Of a stretch of DNA of 64,000 nucleotides, positions 16,383 through 25,239 are shown piece by piece. Origin of the DNA: Hymenobacter metallilatus (GTDB lineage Bacteria > Bacteroidota > Bacteroidia > Cytophagales > Hymenobacteraceae). Numbering within the stretch: position 1 is the first letter of the stretch; each line of letters starts with the position of its first letter. Made by a program: the position numbers and the translations under genes. The notes under the pieces are model-generated. The model made no database searches and had not been told where the DNA came from. It saw nothing but the letters and a program-made list of their open reading frames with translations. The stretch covers positions 216,305-280,304 of the forward strand of contig NZ_RWIS01000007.1 of NCBI RefSeq assembly GCF_003944705.1. The letters run 5' to 3'.

Positions 16383-17222
16383 TTATTCGCCCTGGTTAAG
16401 CAGCTGGGTATGCTCCGGGGCCAATTGCACCAGCCCTTGCTTATACAAGGCGCCCAGGGCCTTTTTGAACACCTTTTTGCTCATGCCCACCCGGCGGTAG
16501 ATATCGTCCGGCTCACTTTTGTCGCCGAGGGGCAACAGGCCGTTGGGGGCGCTGCGCAGGTAGGAGAGCAGGGTTTCGGAAGCCGCCAGGGCCTCATCGT
16601 AGCCGGGTTTCTGCAGGCTCAGGTCGAGCTTGCCGTCGGGGCGCACCTGTTTCACGTAGCCGGTCAGCACATCGCCCAGGCGCAAGGGCCGGAACACCTC
16701 ATTATGATATACCAGTCCCTGGTGGGTGCCGTCTACAATCATTTTATACCCCAGGTCGGTTTCCTCAGCCACGAACAGGTCGGCGGCATCCCCGACTTTG
16801 CCGGGAAAGGGCTCATTAAGCAGGAACCATTCCCATTTGGCCGAGGCCACCAGCCGGTCGGTGGTGTCATCGAGGTACACAAACACCGTGGCCCGCTCGC
16901 CGGGACGGAGGTTGCGGCGCTGGTTGCGGTAGGGCAGAAACAGATCCTTTTCCAGTCCCCAGTCCAGAAAAGCTCCAGTGCTGGACACGTCGCGCACAGT
17001 AAGGGCGGCAAACTGGCCCACGCGCACGTAGGGCTCCAGGGTAGTGGCAATCAGGCGGTCTTCCGAGTCGCGGTACACAAATACGCGCAACACGTCGCCC
17101 ACCAGCGTACCGGCCGGAATATACTTGCGCGGAATCAGCAGGTCGCCGTCGTCGGAAGTCAGGTACATCCCGAAATCCACCTCACGGGCTACTTCCAGGT
17201 CGTTGAAATCACCAAGGTTCAT
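16383..17222 (-). CDS. CvfB-like S1 RNA-binding protein
   Basis: This 279-residue protein resembles CvfB/YitL, which has three S1-type OB folds and a C-terminal winged helix. S1-like segments are VDFGMYLTSDDGDLLIPRKY (first), VSSTGAFLDWGLEKDLFLPY (second) and YVKQVRPDGKLDLSLQKPG (third). DDIYRRVGMSKKVFKKALGALYKQG forms the winged helix near residue 245. In firmicutes CvfB affects virulence gene expression by binding RNA; the role in this lineage is unknown. A TACCTTTG element at 17288-17295 gives a leader of about 60 bases that includes one arm of the repeat at 17227. Confidence 0.88.
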   Translation of the reverse strand: MNLGDFNDLEVAREVDFGMYLTSDDGDLLIPRKYIPAGTLVGDVLRVFVYRDSEDRLIATTLEPYVRVGQFAALTVRDVSSTGAFLDWGLEKDLFLPYRNQRRNLRPGERATVFVYLDDTTDRLVASAKWEWFLLNEPFPGKVGDAADLFVAEETDLGYKMIVDGTHQGLVYHNEVFRPLRLGDVLTGYVKQVRPDGKLDLSLQKPGYDEALAASETLLSYLRSAPNGLLPLGDKSEPDDIYRRVGMSKKVFKKALGALYKQGLVQLAPEHTQLLNQGE

Positions 17223-17226
17223 AGAA

Positions 17227-17419
17227 TCACAGATGGGCGCAGATTTTTTCGCTGATTACGCTGATGCTAGTGTAAGCGCCTACCCGGCAAAGGTACGCAG
17301 GCCCCAGCGGGTTATGCGGGCGTTGGGGAGAACAAGGCTCCCATAACGGAACTAACCGCCTACAAGCAGACGACTACCCGAATCTGGGTAATCTGCGAAA
17401 AATCTGCGTACATCTGTGA
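17227..17419. repeat. Inverted repeat of CACAGAT/CGCAGAT words enclosing a promoter
   Basis: The left arm begins TCACAGATGGGCGCAGATTT and the right arm ends ATCTGCGTACATCTGTGA; revcomp alignment shows extended imperfect pairing over about 40 bases. The loop of about 110 bases contains CAAAGGTA (minus-strand TACCTTTG, 17288-17295), the likely cvfB promoter. The words match those at 590-753. Confidence 0.6.
17288..17295 (-). promoter_or_regulatory. -7 element of cvfB-like gene
   Basis: Minus-strand TACCTTTG matches TAnnTTTG, 65 bases upstream of ATG 17222. It sits inside the loop of an inverted repeat. Confidence 0.5.
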
Positions 17420-17420
17420 T

Positions 17421-19325
17421 TTACTGATACCGCACGATGCCGGGCTGGCCGAAGCTGAAGTCGGAGAAGTCATAGTAGGCGCGGGCATTTTCGAAGATGC
17501 GGATACCGTTGGGCGAGGTCATACCCCGGGGGTAGAAACCAAACGTAATCTGGAAGGTGCGCAGGGCGGCGTACTCGTTGCGGAAGCGTAGGCCCAGCCC
17601 AAAGCCTGTGTAGGGTGCCTCAGAAAAGGGTAGGGTGCGGTTGAGAGTGCGCGCGTTTAGCCAGGCCACATCAGCAAAGGCCAGGGCTGCCATCCGGAAG
17701 CCCAGAAAGGAAACCGGCGTGAACATGGTTACCTCGTAGTTGAGCGTAACGCGGCTGGTGCCGGTGAGCAGCCCGTCGGGCTGAAAACCGCGCAGGCCCC
17801 GCTCCCCATCAATAGCCAGGGGTTGCTCGCCGGGGCGGCGGTTGAGGCCGATGCTGTTGCGCTGCCACAGAAAATGCCGCCATTGGTAGTTGCCGGTGTG
17901 GTAGAGGCGCGTAAAGTACAGCAGCTCCCCATTGATAATGCCCTGCTGCCAGTCGTTGTCGCGCCCCCGCAGAAACGAGCCAAACTCCCCGTTCAGGTAC
18001 AGGTAGCCCCGCTGCGGGTGGTAGCCGGCGTAGGCCAGGCGGAAGCCGTAGTAGCGGCGGTTATCGGCCTCATTGAACTCGTAGCCGGTGGTAAGGCTGG
18101 CCAGGGTGCCCGTCGGAATATCCTCGGTGCGGCCAAAGCCAAACAGGTACTTATCCTTATAGTAGCGCCGTACGCTGTAGCCAATTGTACCCAGAAACAA
18201 ATCGGCACTCTGATAGTCGTCGGTAGGCTTCTTGCTGAAACTGCTCCGGATAACGCGCCCCGACACAATCATGCGGCCGGGGTTTTCGTAACCCAAATCA
18301 TAGCTTTTCAGCCGTAGCGCCCGGCCCACCCAGGCATCCTGCACATTGTAGCGCAGCTGCCGGAAAATGTAGGGGTACTCCTCCGATCCGTCTCCGTCAA
18401 TGGCCACCAGCCGGTCGAAATAGTCGTAACTGATGGCGCCGGCGTAGCGGGTGTTCACCGAGTAAAAGTCGCGGGTAAACCGTACGCCGGCCTCCCGGTT
18501 GCGGGTTTCGTTGAGGTAGCGGGCCTGCCCGTACACAAAGTTGCGGAACGGCACCAGGTAGCTGCCCAGGTAGCGCCACGACTGCGCCTGCGGACCTTCG
18601 TCGCGGCGGCCGTACTCCAGGCGGTTACGAAACTGGTGGCCCTGGCCCAGGAAGTTCACGTCGCGCAGGCCAATTACCCCGGCCTGCACGTCGCGCAGCT
18701 GAATGGAGCCGCTGATGCTGAAAATATCCTTGGTTACCACCTGAATGTCCACGCTGTCGGCGGTGGTAGTGCGCTCATTCACGTACACGCGGGCATCGAG
18801 CAGCTCGGCGGTCTGGCGCAGCAGACGCTCCGATTCGGCCAAGGCCTGAGGCTCCAGTTCCTGGCCCTCCCGGAACAACAGCACCTGCCGCACCCGTGCC
18901 TTGGTGGTTTTGATGTGTAGGGTGTTGCCGGCTTTTTCCAGGATGTTGCGCGGCACCCGGGTGGTATCGGTAATGCTGAAGCCAAACGCATCAAGTGTAC
19001 GAATGCTGATGCGGCGTACCACCTTATAGTTGTGCTTATCGAACTGCCGGTCCAGCAGGGTAACATCCAGCCCGGCCCGGTCTTCGCGGCGCTCCGTAAA
19101 ATTGAACAGGGCTGAGGCCGCTTTGCCGGCAATGGTTTTGCGCTTGGTATACGCTTTCAGCCCATTCAGCACCCGTTCCTGATCAAAGCGGCGGCGCAGG
19201 GAGTCGGGGCGGGTGCGGGCCAGGTGGGTGGTATCAGGGGGAGGTATAGCCGGGGTCTGGGCCGCTGCCGTTGCCGCGCAGGTCCACCACCACAGAACTC
19301 CACTAAGCCACAACAGGTACTTCAT
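17421..19325 (-). CDS. Outer-membrane protein, POTRA/D15 (BamA/TamA-like)
   Basis: This 634-residue exported protein starts MKYLLWLSGVLWWWTCAATA. After a basic linker, residues of about 95-200 look like POTRA-type domains (YKVVRRISIRTLDAFGFSIT, LFREGQELEPQALAESERLLR, DSVDIQVVTKDIFSISGS). The remainder is strand-rich barrel sequence with ISYDYFDRL, FGFGRTEDIPTGTLASLTTGY, LNGEFGSFLRG, RGLRGFQPDGLLTGTSRVTL (resembling the VRGF/Y motif of Omp85) and GFGLGLRFRNEYAALRTFQI. It could insert or translocate substrates, or only be a related barrel. The frame continues upstream to 19394 without a signal, so ATG 19325 is used (ATG 19328 equally possible). Confidence 0.75.
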   Translation of the reverse strand: MKYLLWLSGVLWWWTCAATAAAQTPAIPPPDTTHLARTRPDSLRRRFDQERVLNGLKAYTKRKTIAGKAASALFNFTERREDRAGLDVTLLDRQFDKHNYKVVRRISIRTLDAFGFSITDTTRVPRNILEKAGNTLHIKTTKARVRQVLLFREGQELEPQALAESERLLRQTAELLDARVYVNERTTTADSVDIQVVTKDIFSISGSIQLRDVQAGVIGLRDVNFLGQGHQFRNRLEYGRRDEGPQAQSWRYLGSYLVPFRNFVYGQARYLNETRNREAGVRFTRDFYSVNTRYAGAISYDYFDRLVAIDGDGSEEYPYIFRQLRYNVQDAWVGRALRLKSYDLGYENPGRMIVSGRVIRSSFSKKPTDDYQSADLFLGTIGYSVRRYYKDKYLFGFGRTEDIPTGTLASLTTGYEFNEADNRRYYGFRLAYAGYHPQRGYLYLNGEFGSFLRGRDNDWQQGIINGELLYFTRLYHTGNYQWRHFLWQRNSIGLNRRPGEQPLAIDGERGLRGFQPDGLLTGTSRVTLNYEVTMFTPVSFLGFRMAALAFADVAWLNARTLNRTLPFSEAPYTGFGLGLRFRNEYAALRTFQITFGFYPRGMTSPNGIRIFENARAYYDFSDFSFGQPGIVRYQ

Positions 19326-19540
19326 CATGCAGGCAACACCAGGTCTGGCAAGATACAACCACCGGGCCGCAAGCTGCAAGCAACCAGCCACCACTTGCCG
19401 CCCGGTGGTGGCGGCTACGGTGGGCAGAGCGGCCGGGTAAGTAAACCTTCTGAATTCGGGAACAATTCTAATAAAATTAGCCTTGTAAGATGTTGCGTCA
19501 TGAGGCGTAAACTTCTATTTTTAAGCCGAGAAAGCACCCT

Positions 19541-20809
19541 ATGAACGACCAGCGCATTCAGGAGAAGCTAAGTATTTTGGCCGATGCCGCCAAGTACGAT
19601 GTATCGTGCTCCAGCAGCGGCGGCAAGCGCAAAAACGAGGATAAAGGACTGGGCAATGCCGAGGGTATGGGTATTTGCCACAGCTATACTGAGGATGGTC
19701 GTTGCGTGAGCTTGCTCAAAATACTGCTCACCAATCACTGCATCTTCGACTGCGCCTACTGTGTGTCGCGCCGCTCCAACGACGTGAAGCGGGCCGCTTT
19801 TACCGTGGATGAAGTGGTGGAGCTGACCATGAACTTTTACCGCCGCAACTATATCGAGGGCCTGTTTTTGAGCAGCGGCATTTTCTCTTCGCCCGACTAC
19901 ACCATGGAGCGGCTGGTGCGCATCATCCGAAAGCTGCGTACCGAGCACCGATTCAATGGCTACATCCACGTGAAGGCCATTCCGGGCGCGTCGGAGGAGC
20001 TGATCCAGGAGGCCGGCCTCTATGCCGACCGGTTGAGCGTGAACATCGAACTGCCTTCAGAAATGGCCCTGACTACGCTGGCTCCCGAGAAGAACTACGA
20101 GGAAATTCTGACCCCGATGGCGCAGATTCGGGACGGTATCATTCAGAATAAGGAAGAAAAAGCCCTGTTCAAGAAAGTGCCGCCGTTTGCCACCGCCGGC
20201 CAGAGCACCCAGCTTATCGTGGGCGCGTCCCAGGAAAACGACCTGCAGATCATCAACCTCAGCGACTCGCTATACAAAGGCTACGGCCTGAAGCGGGTGT
20301 ACTACTCCGGCTACATCCCGATTACCGACGATGCCCGCCTGCCCCAGGTGACGCATCCGCCCCTGATCCGGGAGCACCGCCTCTACCAGACTGACTGGCT
20401 GATGCGCTTCTACGGCTTTCAGGCCGACGAAATTCTGGACCCGGCGCATCCGTTCCTGGACCTGGAAATTGACCCCAAGCTGGCCTGGGCCCTGCGCAAC
20501 CGCCAGGTGTTTCCGGTGGATATTAACACCGCCGACTACGAGATGATTCTGCGGATTCCGGGAGTGGGGGCGCGCTCGGCCAAGCGTATTGTAGCCGCTC
20601 GCCGCTTCGGGCCGCTCAGCCTCGACCACCTGCACAAGTTTGGGGTAGTGCTCAAGCGGGCCAAGTTTTTCCTGACCTGCCGGGGGCAGGCCCTGGAGAA
20701 GCGCGACTACGACGAGCAGACCATCCGCCGCCAGATTCTGTTTGGTTCGGGCTCTGTCCGTTCTGCTCTGGTTACTCAACAGTTAGATCTTTTCGCCCAA
20801 GCCTCATAA
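19541..20809 (+). CDS. Putative DNA modification/repair radical SAM protein
   Basis: This 422-residue protein matches the family named putative DNA modification/repair radical SAM protein. After an N-terminal CSSSGGKRK segment it carries the cluster motif NHCIFDCAYC (Cx3Cx2C, residues about 69-76). RNYIEGLFLSSGIFSSPDYT, HVKAIPGASEELI and TQLIVGASQENDLQI follow as radical SAM barrel features. The C-terminus has a helix-hairpin-helix DNA-binding motif (RIPGVGARSAKRIVAARRFG, near residue 343). That combination suggests radical chemistry on DNA. Its partner, a DUF4130 protein, is encoded 410 bases downstream. Substrate and reaction are not established. Confidence 0.9.
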   Translation: MNDQRIQEKLSILADAAKYDVSCSSSGGKRKNEDKGLGNAEGMGICHSYTEDGRCVSLLKILLTNHCIFDCAYCVSRRSNDVKRAAFTVDEVVELTMNFYRRNYIEGLFLSSGIFSSPDYTMERLVRIIRKLRTEHRFNGYIHVKAIPGASEELIQEAGLYADRLSVNIELPSEMALTTLAPEKNYEEILTPMAQIRDGIIQNKEEKALFKKVPPFATAGQSTQLIVGASQENDLQIINLSDSLYKGYGLKRVYYSGYIPITDDARLPQVTHPPLIREHRLYQTDWLMRFYGFQADEILDPAHPFLDLEIDPKLAWALRNRQVFPVDINTADYEMILRIPGVGARSAKRIVAARRFGPLSLDHLHKFGVVLKRAKFFLTCRGQALEKRDYDEQTIRRQILFGSGSVRSALVTQQLDLFAQAS

Positions 20810-20811
20810 AC

Positions 20812-20904
20812 GAGTTGTTAGTTGCTGGTTGTTAGTTGTTAGTAAGAATCTTTTCACTGCTAAAAACCTGTAACTGATAACCAGCAACCAGTAACTAGAA
20901 ACTC
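20812..20904. repeat. Imperfect inverted repeat between radical SAM gene and next ORF
   Basis: The 32-base arms start GAGTTGTTAGTTGCTGGTTG and end near-inversely in CCAGCAACCAGTAACTAGAA ACTC. About three quarters of positions pair. It lies 2 bases after the radical SAM stop and may attenuate transcription into the downstream partner. Confidence 0.55.
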
Positions 20905-20911
20905 AACTACC

Positions 20912-21100
20912 ATGACTGTTTCTCACCGCGCCGCCGACGCGCCGGCCACTGCTGCTGGCACTAGCCTTCCTCAGTCTATAAAAGTGGCCCGGGTGGCCTG
21001 CTGCTGCAAGCTCTCGGATTTGCTGCCCCTGGTGCAGCAAATGCACCGCGAAACGGCCCGCACCTCTGCTAAAAGGGCGCAGTCATCGGAAGCTGCCTGA
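20912..21100 (+). CDS. Small ORF between the radical SAM and DUF4130 genes
   Basis: This 62-codon frame begins MTVSHRAADAPATAAGTSLP and contains VARVACCCKLSDLLPLVQQM, with three consecutive cysteines, then a basic tail. It begins right after the hairpin, in the same direction as its neighbours. No family is recognised. The cysteine triplet and its place within a conserved pair make it worth noting, but its short length and plain composition mean it may not be translated. The 119 bases after it hold no visible gene. Confidence 0.3.
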   Translation: MTVSHRAADAPATAAGTSLPQSIKVARVACCCKLSDLLPLVQQMHRETARTSAKRAQSSEAA

Positions 21101-21219
21101 GTCACCACGGTTTCGTCGCTCCGGGCCGGTGTACCGGTAGGAGGGCGTCAGTATGCGAGATGCTTCGGCTGCCCCGCTGCCTGGCGGTGTAAGAGCTCTT
21201 ATGCAAAATCAATTTACGC

Positions 21220-22164
21220 ATGGCTATTTCTCGTTTTTCGGCTTCCTCGGTGCCAGTGGTGGCTGCTGCCCCGGCGGCCCGGCGGGTGGTACCCGCGCTT
21301 AGCAATGTCCCCCTCGATTATGCCTATGACGGCACATTTGAGGGCTTGCTGACGGTACTCTTTACGGTGTACGACCGGAAGGCGGCTCCGAACAGCATCC
21401 AGCCAACCGGGGCAGTGCAGGGCGGGCTGTTTGTGCAGCCTGTAGAGGTGGAAACCAACGAAGCCGCCGCCGCCCGGGTGTGGAAGGGCCTGTTACAGTA
21501 TATGGATGCGGAGGCCCGAACCCGGCTGTTCCATACCTTTTTAAGCGAGCAGCCCGACCGGGAGCTGGTTATTTTCCGCTACGCCGACCTGGCCATGCGC
21601 GCCGGCCGCGACATCTCGGAGCATTACGCCGACGACAACGTGCGCCGGGTGCAGCGCCTGGCCCAGCAGATGTACCGCGAAAAGCACCGCATGGAGGCTT
21701 TTGTGCGCTTCGAGAAAACCCAGGATGGGCTGTTTCACGCCACCATTGAGCCGGATTTCGATGTGCTGCCGCTTATTGCCGCTCACTTCACCAAACGCTA
21801 CGCCGACCAGCGCTGGCTGATATATGACCGGCGCCGGCATTACGGCCTGTATTACGATTTGCACCGCACCGACATTGTGCAGTTCGACGGCGGTGCCATG
21901 CCCCAGCGCAGCACGGCCGTATCGGCTACGGTGTTGGATGAGCGGGAGCCGCTGTACAAGCTGCTCTGGCAGGCGTATTTCGACCATGTGAACATTCCGG
22001 AGCGCAAGAATATGAAGCTGCACCGCCGCCACATGCCGCTACGCTACTGGAAGTATCTGAGCGAAAAGCAACCCCGGGAGCAACGCTTTGAGCCCATCCG
22101 CAACAAGCGCCCCGTGCAGCCCGGTGGCCCGGCCCTGGGAGCCGGTGCGGCAGTAACGGAGTAG
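21220..22164 (+). CDS. TIGR03915-like DUF4130 DNA metabolism protein
   Basis: This 314-residue protein resembles the DUF4130 family that pairs with the radical SAM gene upstream. Visible features are DYAYDGTFEGLLTVLFTVYD near residue 32, VWKGLLQYMDAEARTRLFHT, LAMRAGRDISEHYADDNVRR and EKHRMEAFVRFEKTQDGLFH. HFTKRYADQRWLIYDRRRHY and a C-terminal LWQAYFDHVNIPERKN with KLHRRHMPLRYWKYL follow. In some genomes this domain is fused to uracil-DNA glycosylase; here it is alone. The first 27 residues are Ala/Val-rich and variable. It may recognise or process the DNA product of the radical SAM enzyme (inference). Confidence 0.88.
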   Translation: MAISRFSASSVPVVAAAPAARRVVPALSNVPLDYAYDGTFEGLLTVLFTVYDRKAAPNSIQPTGAVQGGLFVQPVEVETNEAAAARVWKGLLQYMDAEARTRLFHTFLSEQPDRELVIFRYADLAMRAGRDISEHYADDNVRRVQRLAQQMYREKHRMEAFVRFEKTQDGLFHATIEPDFDVLPLIAAHFTKRYADQRWLIYDRRRHYGLYYDLHRTDIVQFDGGAMPQRSTAVSATVLDEREPLYKLLWQAYFDHVNIPERKNMKLHRRHMPLRYWKYLSEKQPREQRFEPIRNKRPVQPGGPALGAGAAVTE

Positions 22165-22210
22165 GAGAGCAGGAGGAAAGGCGTAATTTGCGCTCATATC
22201 ATCCTAACCT

Positions 22211-22346
22211 GTCATCCTGAGCATGTGGCGAATTAAGCCAGTGTCGAAAGACCTTGTTACGTCAGCACGAATTGCTAACCTAAGCATCGTTCAAACGTGA
22301 TAAGGTCCTTCGGCACTGGCTTAATTCGCCACATGCTCAGAATGAC
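22211..22346. repeat. Modular hairpin repeat, long-stem variant
   Basis: Outer GTCATCCTGAGC / GCTCAGAATGAC and inner GAAAGACCTTG / AAGGTCCTTC match the family. The 23-bp middle segment (ATGTGGCGAATTAAGCCAGT...) differs from that at 7186 yet pairs across the arms with a single difference near the inner end. It ends 22 bases before the rfbD ATG, so it may lie in the rfbD leader. Confidence 0.9.
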
Positions 22347-22368
22347 AAGCGTCTTAATTTCTCTCTGT

Positions 22369-23235
22369 ATGAGCTCGAGCATTCTCGTTTTTGGTGGCGC
22401 CGGTCAGCTGGGCCAGTGTCTGCAGTACGTGGCAACGCAACGCGGAATCTCCAACATCGTGTTTCTGCCCGAAGAGCAGGCTAACATTCTCAACACGGAG
22501 ACACTGCGGGCGGTTTTTGCTCAGCACCGGCCGGCCTACATCATTAACTGCGCCGCCTACACGGCCGTGGATAAGGCCGAGGATGAGGTGGACATTGCCC
22601 GCCGCGTAAACCGGGACGGGGTAGAGAATCTGGCCCGCCTGTGCGGGGAGTTCCACACCACGCTACTGCACGTTTCCACCGATTTCGTGTTTGCCGGCAC
22701 CGGCAACCAGCCCCTCACCGAAACCGACCCGGCCGAGCCCATCAGCGTGTACGGCCTTACCAAACTGGAGGGTGAGCAGGTAATTCTGCCGCATACCAGC
22801 CAGTATTTCATCCTGCGCACCAGCTGGCTGTACTCGGAGTACGCCAACAACTTCGTGAAAACGATGCTGCGTTTCGGCAAGGAGCGGGAAGAAATGCGCG
22901 TGATTTGGGACCAGCTGGGCACGCCCACCTACGCCATCGACCTGGCTGGGGCTCTGCTCCACATCATCCAGACGGGCAGCACCGAATACGGCATCTACCA
23001 CTACAGCAACGAGGGCGTTACCTCCTGGTACGATTTCGCGGTGGCTGTTTTCGAGCTGGGCGGCCTGCCTACCCGCACCGTGCCCATCCGCACCGCCGAG
23101 TACCCCACCAAAGCCAACCGCCCCGCCTTCTCGGTGATGGACAAAACCAAAGCGAAAACCACGCTGGGCCTTACCATTCCGCACTGGCGCGAAAGCCTGA
23201 AAGTGTGCATGGCGCGGCTGGGGGAGCAATGCTAA
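22369..23235 (+). CDS. rfbD: dTDP-4-dehydrorhamnose reductase
   Basis: RfbD (RmlD) reduces dTDP-4-keto-L-rhamnose to dTDP-L-rhamnose for surface polysaccharide. The 288-residue protein has the Rossmann loop ILVFGGAGQLGQCL, INCAAYTAVDKAEDE, LHVSTDFVFAGTGNQPLTE, the catalytic YGLTKLEGEQ (YxxxK) and ILRTSWLYSEYANNFVKTML. GIYHYSNEGVTSWYDFA lies in the substrate domain. ATG 22369 matches the family start; the frame open to 22297 runs through the hairpin repeat. No other rml genes are adjacent. The next gene starts 6 bases later and is probably co-transcribed. Confidence 0.92.
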   Translation: MSSSILVFGGAGQLGQCLQYVATQRGISNIVFLPEEQANILNTETLRAVFAQHRPAYIINCAAYTAVDKAEDEVDIARRVNRDGVENLARLCGEFHTTLLHVSTDFVFAGTGNQPLTETDPAEPISVYGLTKLEGEQVILPHTSQYFILRTSWLYSEYANNFVKTMLRFGKEREEMRVIWDQLGTPTYAIDLAGALLHIIQTGSTEYGIYHYSNEGVTSWYDFAVAVFELGGLPTRTVPIRTAEYPTKANRPAFSVMDKTKAKTTLGLTIPHWRESLKVCMARLGEQC

Positions 23236-23241
23236 GTCCCA

Positions 23242-23868
23242 ATGCCGGAACTGTACCAAGGCCGTCGGATTATCTGGGAGAGTAAGGCCCGCCAATTCTG
23301 GCGTATAGGTGGGTGCTTCCTACTTGTGGGAGTGGCAGTCTGGATGCTAGAGCAACACACTTCCCTGGAATTCTGGTTGTGCGTTGTCTTGTTTGGCAGT
23401 GGAGGAGCTTTCAGTGTCTACCAGTTACTTACTCCCATGAATCTGTTCGTAGACCCAAATAGTAAGCGGGGGCACACTATCCGGAAAGAGCTGGACAATG
23501 CGTTGCTGGAGCGGATAAGCGTGTATGAAGACGGTTTGCTGGTACGGGAAAATCCAGACCTGCCAGCGCGTCGTTTTGCGTGGCGAAACCTGACGGCGGC
23601 TTTTGGCTACAAAGTAGACGTTTATACCACCGACGAAATCTGTCTTGACCTGTTTTGGGCAGATGCGCCGCGCCTGACGCTTTCCGAGTCGACGCCGCAG
23701 TGGCTTGCTGTGCTGACGGAGCTGCAGAAGCAAGTGCCGACAGTGCCTCCCAGCTGGTACGCGGATATTTCCGTTCCGGCTTTCGAAACGAAGCTGACCC
23801 TCTTATTCGAAAAAGATGGCCTGAGTCTTCCGGAAGCCGAGCTGCTATACTACGCTAGCAAGGGTTAG
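23242..23868 (+). CDS. Hypothetical membrane protein with PH-like C-terminus
   Basis: This 208-residue protein has two probable transmembrane helices (FWRIGGCFLLVGVAVWML and FWLCVVLFGSGGAFSVYQLL). A soluble beta-rich domain of about 140 residues follows (LLERISVYEDGLLVRENP, ARRFAWRNLTAAFGYKVDVY, DEICLDLFWADAPRLTL). The arrangement, including an F.W..L/I element, resembles bacterial PH-like membrane proteins, but I do not recognise a named family. It follows rfbD by 6 bases and its stop overlaps the convergent MFS gene by 4 bases. Confidence 0.72.
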   Translation: MPELYQGRRIIWESKARQFWRIGGCFLLVGVAVWMLEQHTSLEFWLCVVLFGSGGAFSVYQLLTPMNLFVDPNSKRGHTIRKELDNALLERISVYEDGLLVRENPDLPARRFAWRNLTAAFGYKVDVYTTDEICLDLFWADAPRLTLSESTPQWLAVLTELQKQVPTVPPSWYADISVPAFETKLTLLFEKDGLSLPEAELLYYASKG

Positions 23869-25088
23869 GCTACTGCCGAGCCCGGCCGCCCATAAAACCG
23901 ATTCGCCAGATACGCCAGTATCACCAAGCCCAGGCCCACGGCACACACGCCGGGCCACTGGAAATGGTCCCAGGCAAGGCCGCCGAGGAAGGAGCCGGCG
24001 GAGGCCCCGATGAAGCAGGCCGTCATATACACAGTGTTGAGGCGGCTGCGGGCTTCGGGACGGAGGCTGAAAATGCGCGTCTGGTTGGAAATATGCGTCA
24101 TCTGCTGGCCCACATCCAGCACCACCACCCCGGCAATGAGCCCAATTAGGTAGGTGCCGCCGAAGCCCAGCAGCACGTAAGCCCCCAGAAACAGCAGAAT
24201 CCCCAGGTTCAGGGCGTAGTCGGCCCCTTTGCGGTCGGCCGATTTGCCGGCGAAGGAAGCGGCAAAGGCTCCGCTGGCCCCAATAAGGCCGAACAGGCCC
24301 GCCACCTCGGCCCCATAGCGGTAAGCGGGGCTTTCCAGGAAGAACACCAGCGTGGTCCAGAAGGCGCTGAAGCCCCCAAACATGCAGGCCCCCACCAGGG
24401 CCGAGCGGCGCAGCACCGGCAGCTCCCGCACCAGCGTGCCCAGGGAGCGGAGCAGGCTGCCGTAGCTACCTACAAACTGGGTCTGGTTGTGCGGTAGCCT
24501 GCGGGCCAGCACGGCGGTGAGCAGCACCATGAGGCCTGCACCCACCCAATACATAGTGCGCCACCCAAAATGGGCCCCCACGTATCCGCTCACCGTGCGG
24601 GAAAGGAGCACGCCAATCAGCAAGCCGCTCATCACTTTGCCCACCACTTGTCCCCGCTGCTCATCCGAGGCCAGAGACGCCGCCATGGGAATAAGCAGCT
24701 GCGGCACCGCCGAAAACAGCCCAATCAGCAGGCTAGCTGCGGCCAGCAAGGCGAAAGAGGGCGCAATGGCTGCCCCTGCCATGCACACGGCCGAACACAG
24801 CAGCAGCCCTAGCGTCAGGCTTTTTCGTTCCCGTTTGTCGCCCAGAGGTACTACCAGCAGCAGGCCCAGCGTGTAGCCCACCTGCGTAATAGTAGCTACC
24901 AGACTGGCCCGGCTTTCCGACAGCCCAAACGTGCGCCCGATTTCGGCCAGCAGTGGCTGGTTGTAATAGATATTGGCTACTACCAGCCCGCAGGTCAGGG
25001 CCATCAGCCACACCAGGCCGGGAGCCATTCGGGTAGCTGGGGCCGGGGCTAGGGGGCGTGTTTCGAGCTCAACAGCAGATTCTCTCAT
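23865..25088 (-). CDS. MFS transporter
   Basis: This 407-residue major facilitator protein has 12 predicted transmembrane segments. The start of the first (LVWLMALTCGLVVANIYYNQ) with YYNQPLLAEIG is typical of a YnfM/CynX-like exporter group. Motif A is VPLGDKRERKSL between helices 2 and 3. GWRTMYWVGAGLMVLL closes the N-half, and a second half-repeat follows FAGKSADRKGA. It probably exports small molecules or drugs by proton antiport, with the substrate unknown. ATG 25088 is preferred over a GTG at 25157, because the extra codons look non-coding. Confidence 0.9.
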   Translation of the reverse strand: MRESAVELETRPLAPAPATRMAPGLVWLMALTCGLVVANIYYNQPLLAEIGRTFGLSESRASLVATITQVGYTLGLLLVVPLGDKRERKSLTLGLLLCSAVCMAGAAIAPSFALLAAASLLIGLFSAVPQLLIPMAASLASDEQRGQVVGKVMSGLLIGVLLSRTVSGYVGAHFGWRTMYWVGAGLMVLLTAVLARRLPHNQTQFVGSYGSLLRSLGTLVRELPVLRRSALVGACMFGGFSAFWTTLVFFLESPAYRYGAEVAGLFGLIGASGAFAASFAGKSADRKGADYALNLGILLFLGAYVLLGFGGTYLIGLIAGVVVLDVGQQMTHISNQTRIFSLRPEARSRLNTVYMTACFIGASAGSFLGGLAWDHFQWPGVCAVGLGLVILAYLANRFYGRPGSAVA

Positions 25089-25239
25089 GAAAAGCAAAAA
25101 CCGCCGTACGGAGCGTGCGGCGGTGCGTGGGTGAGCAGCCAAAACCACTAAATGCACCGGAAGGTTGCGGCTGGCCCACAGATTGCCCTGGCCGGACGTG
25201 TTGGGTAGCGTGATAATGTAGTGTGCTAATGCAGTAAGG

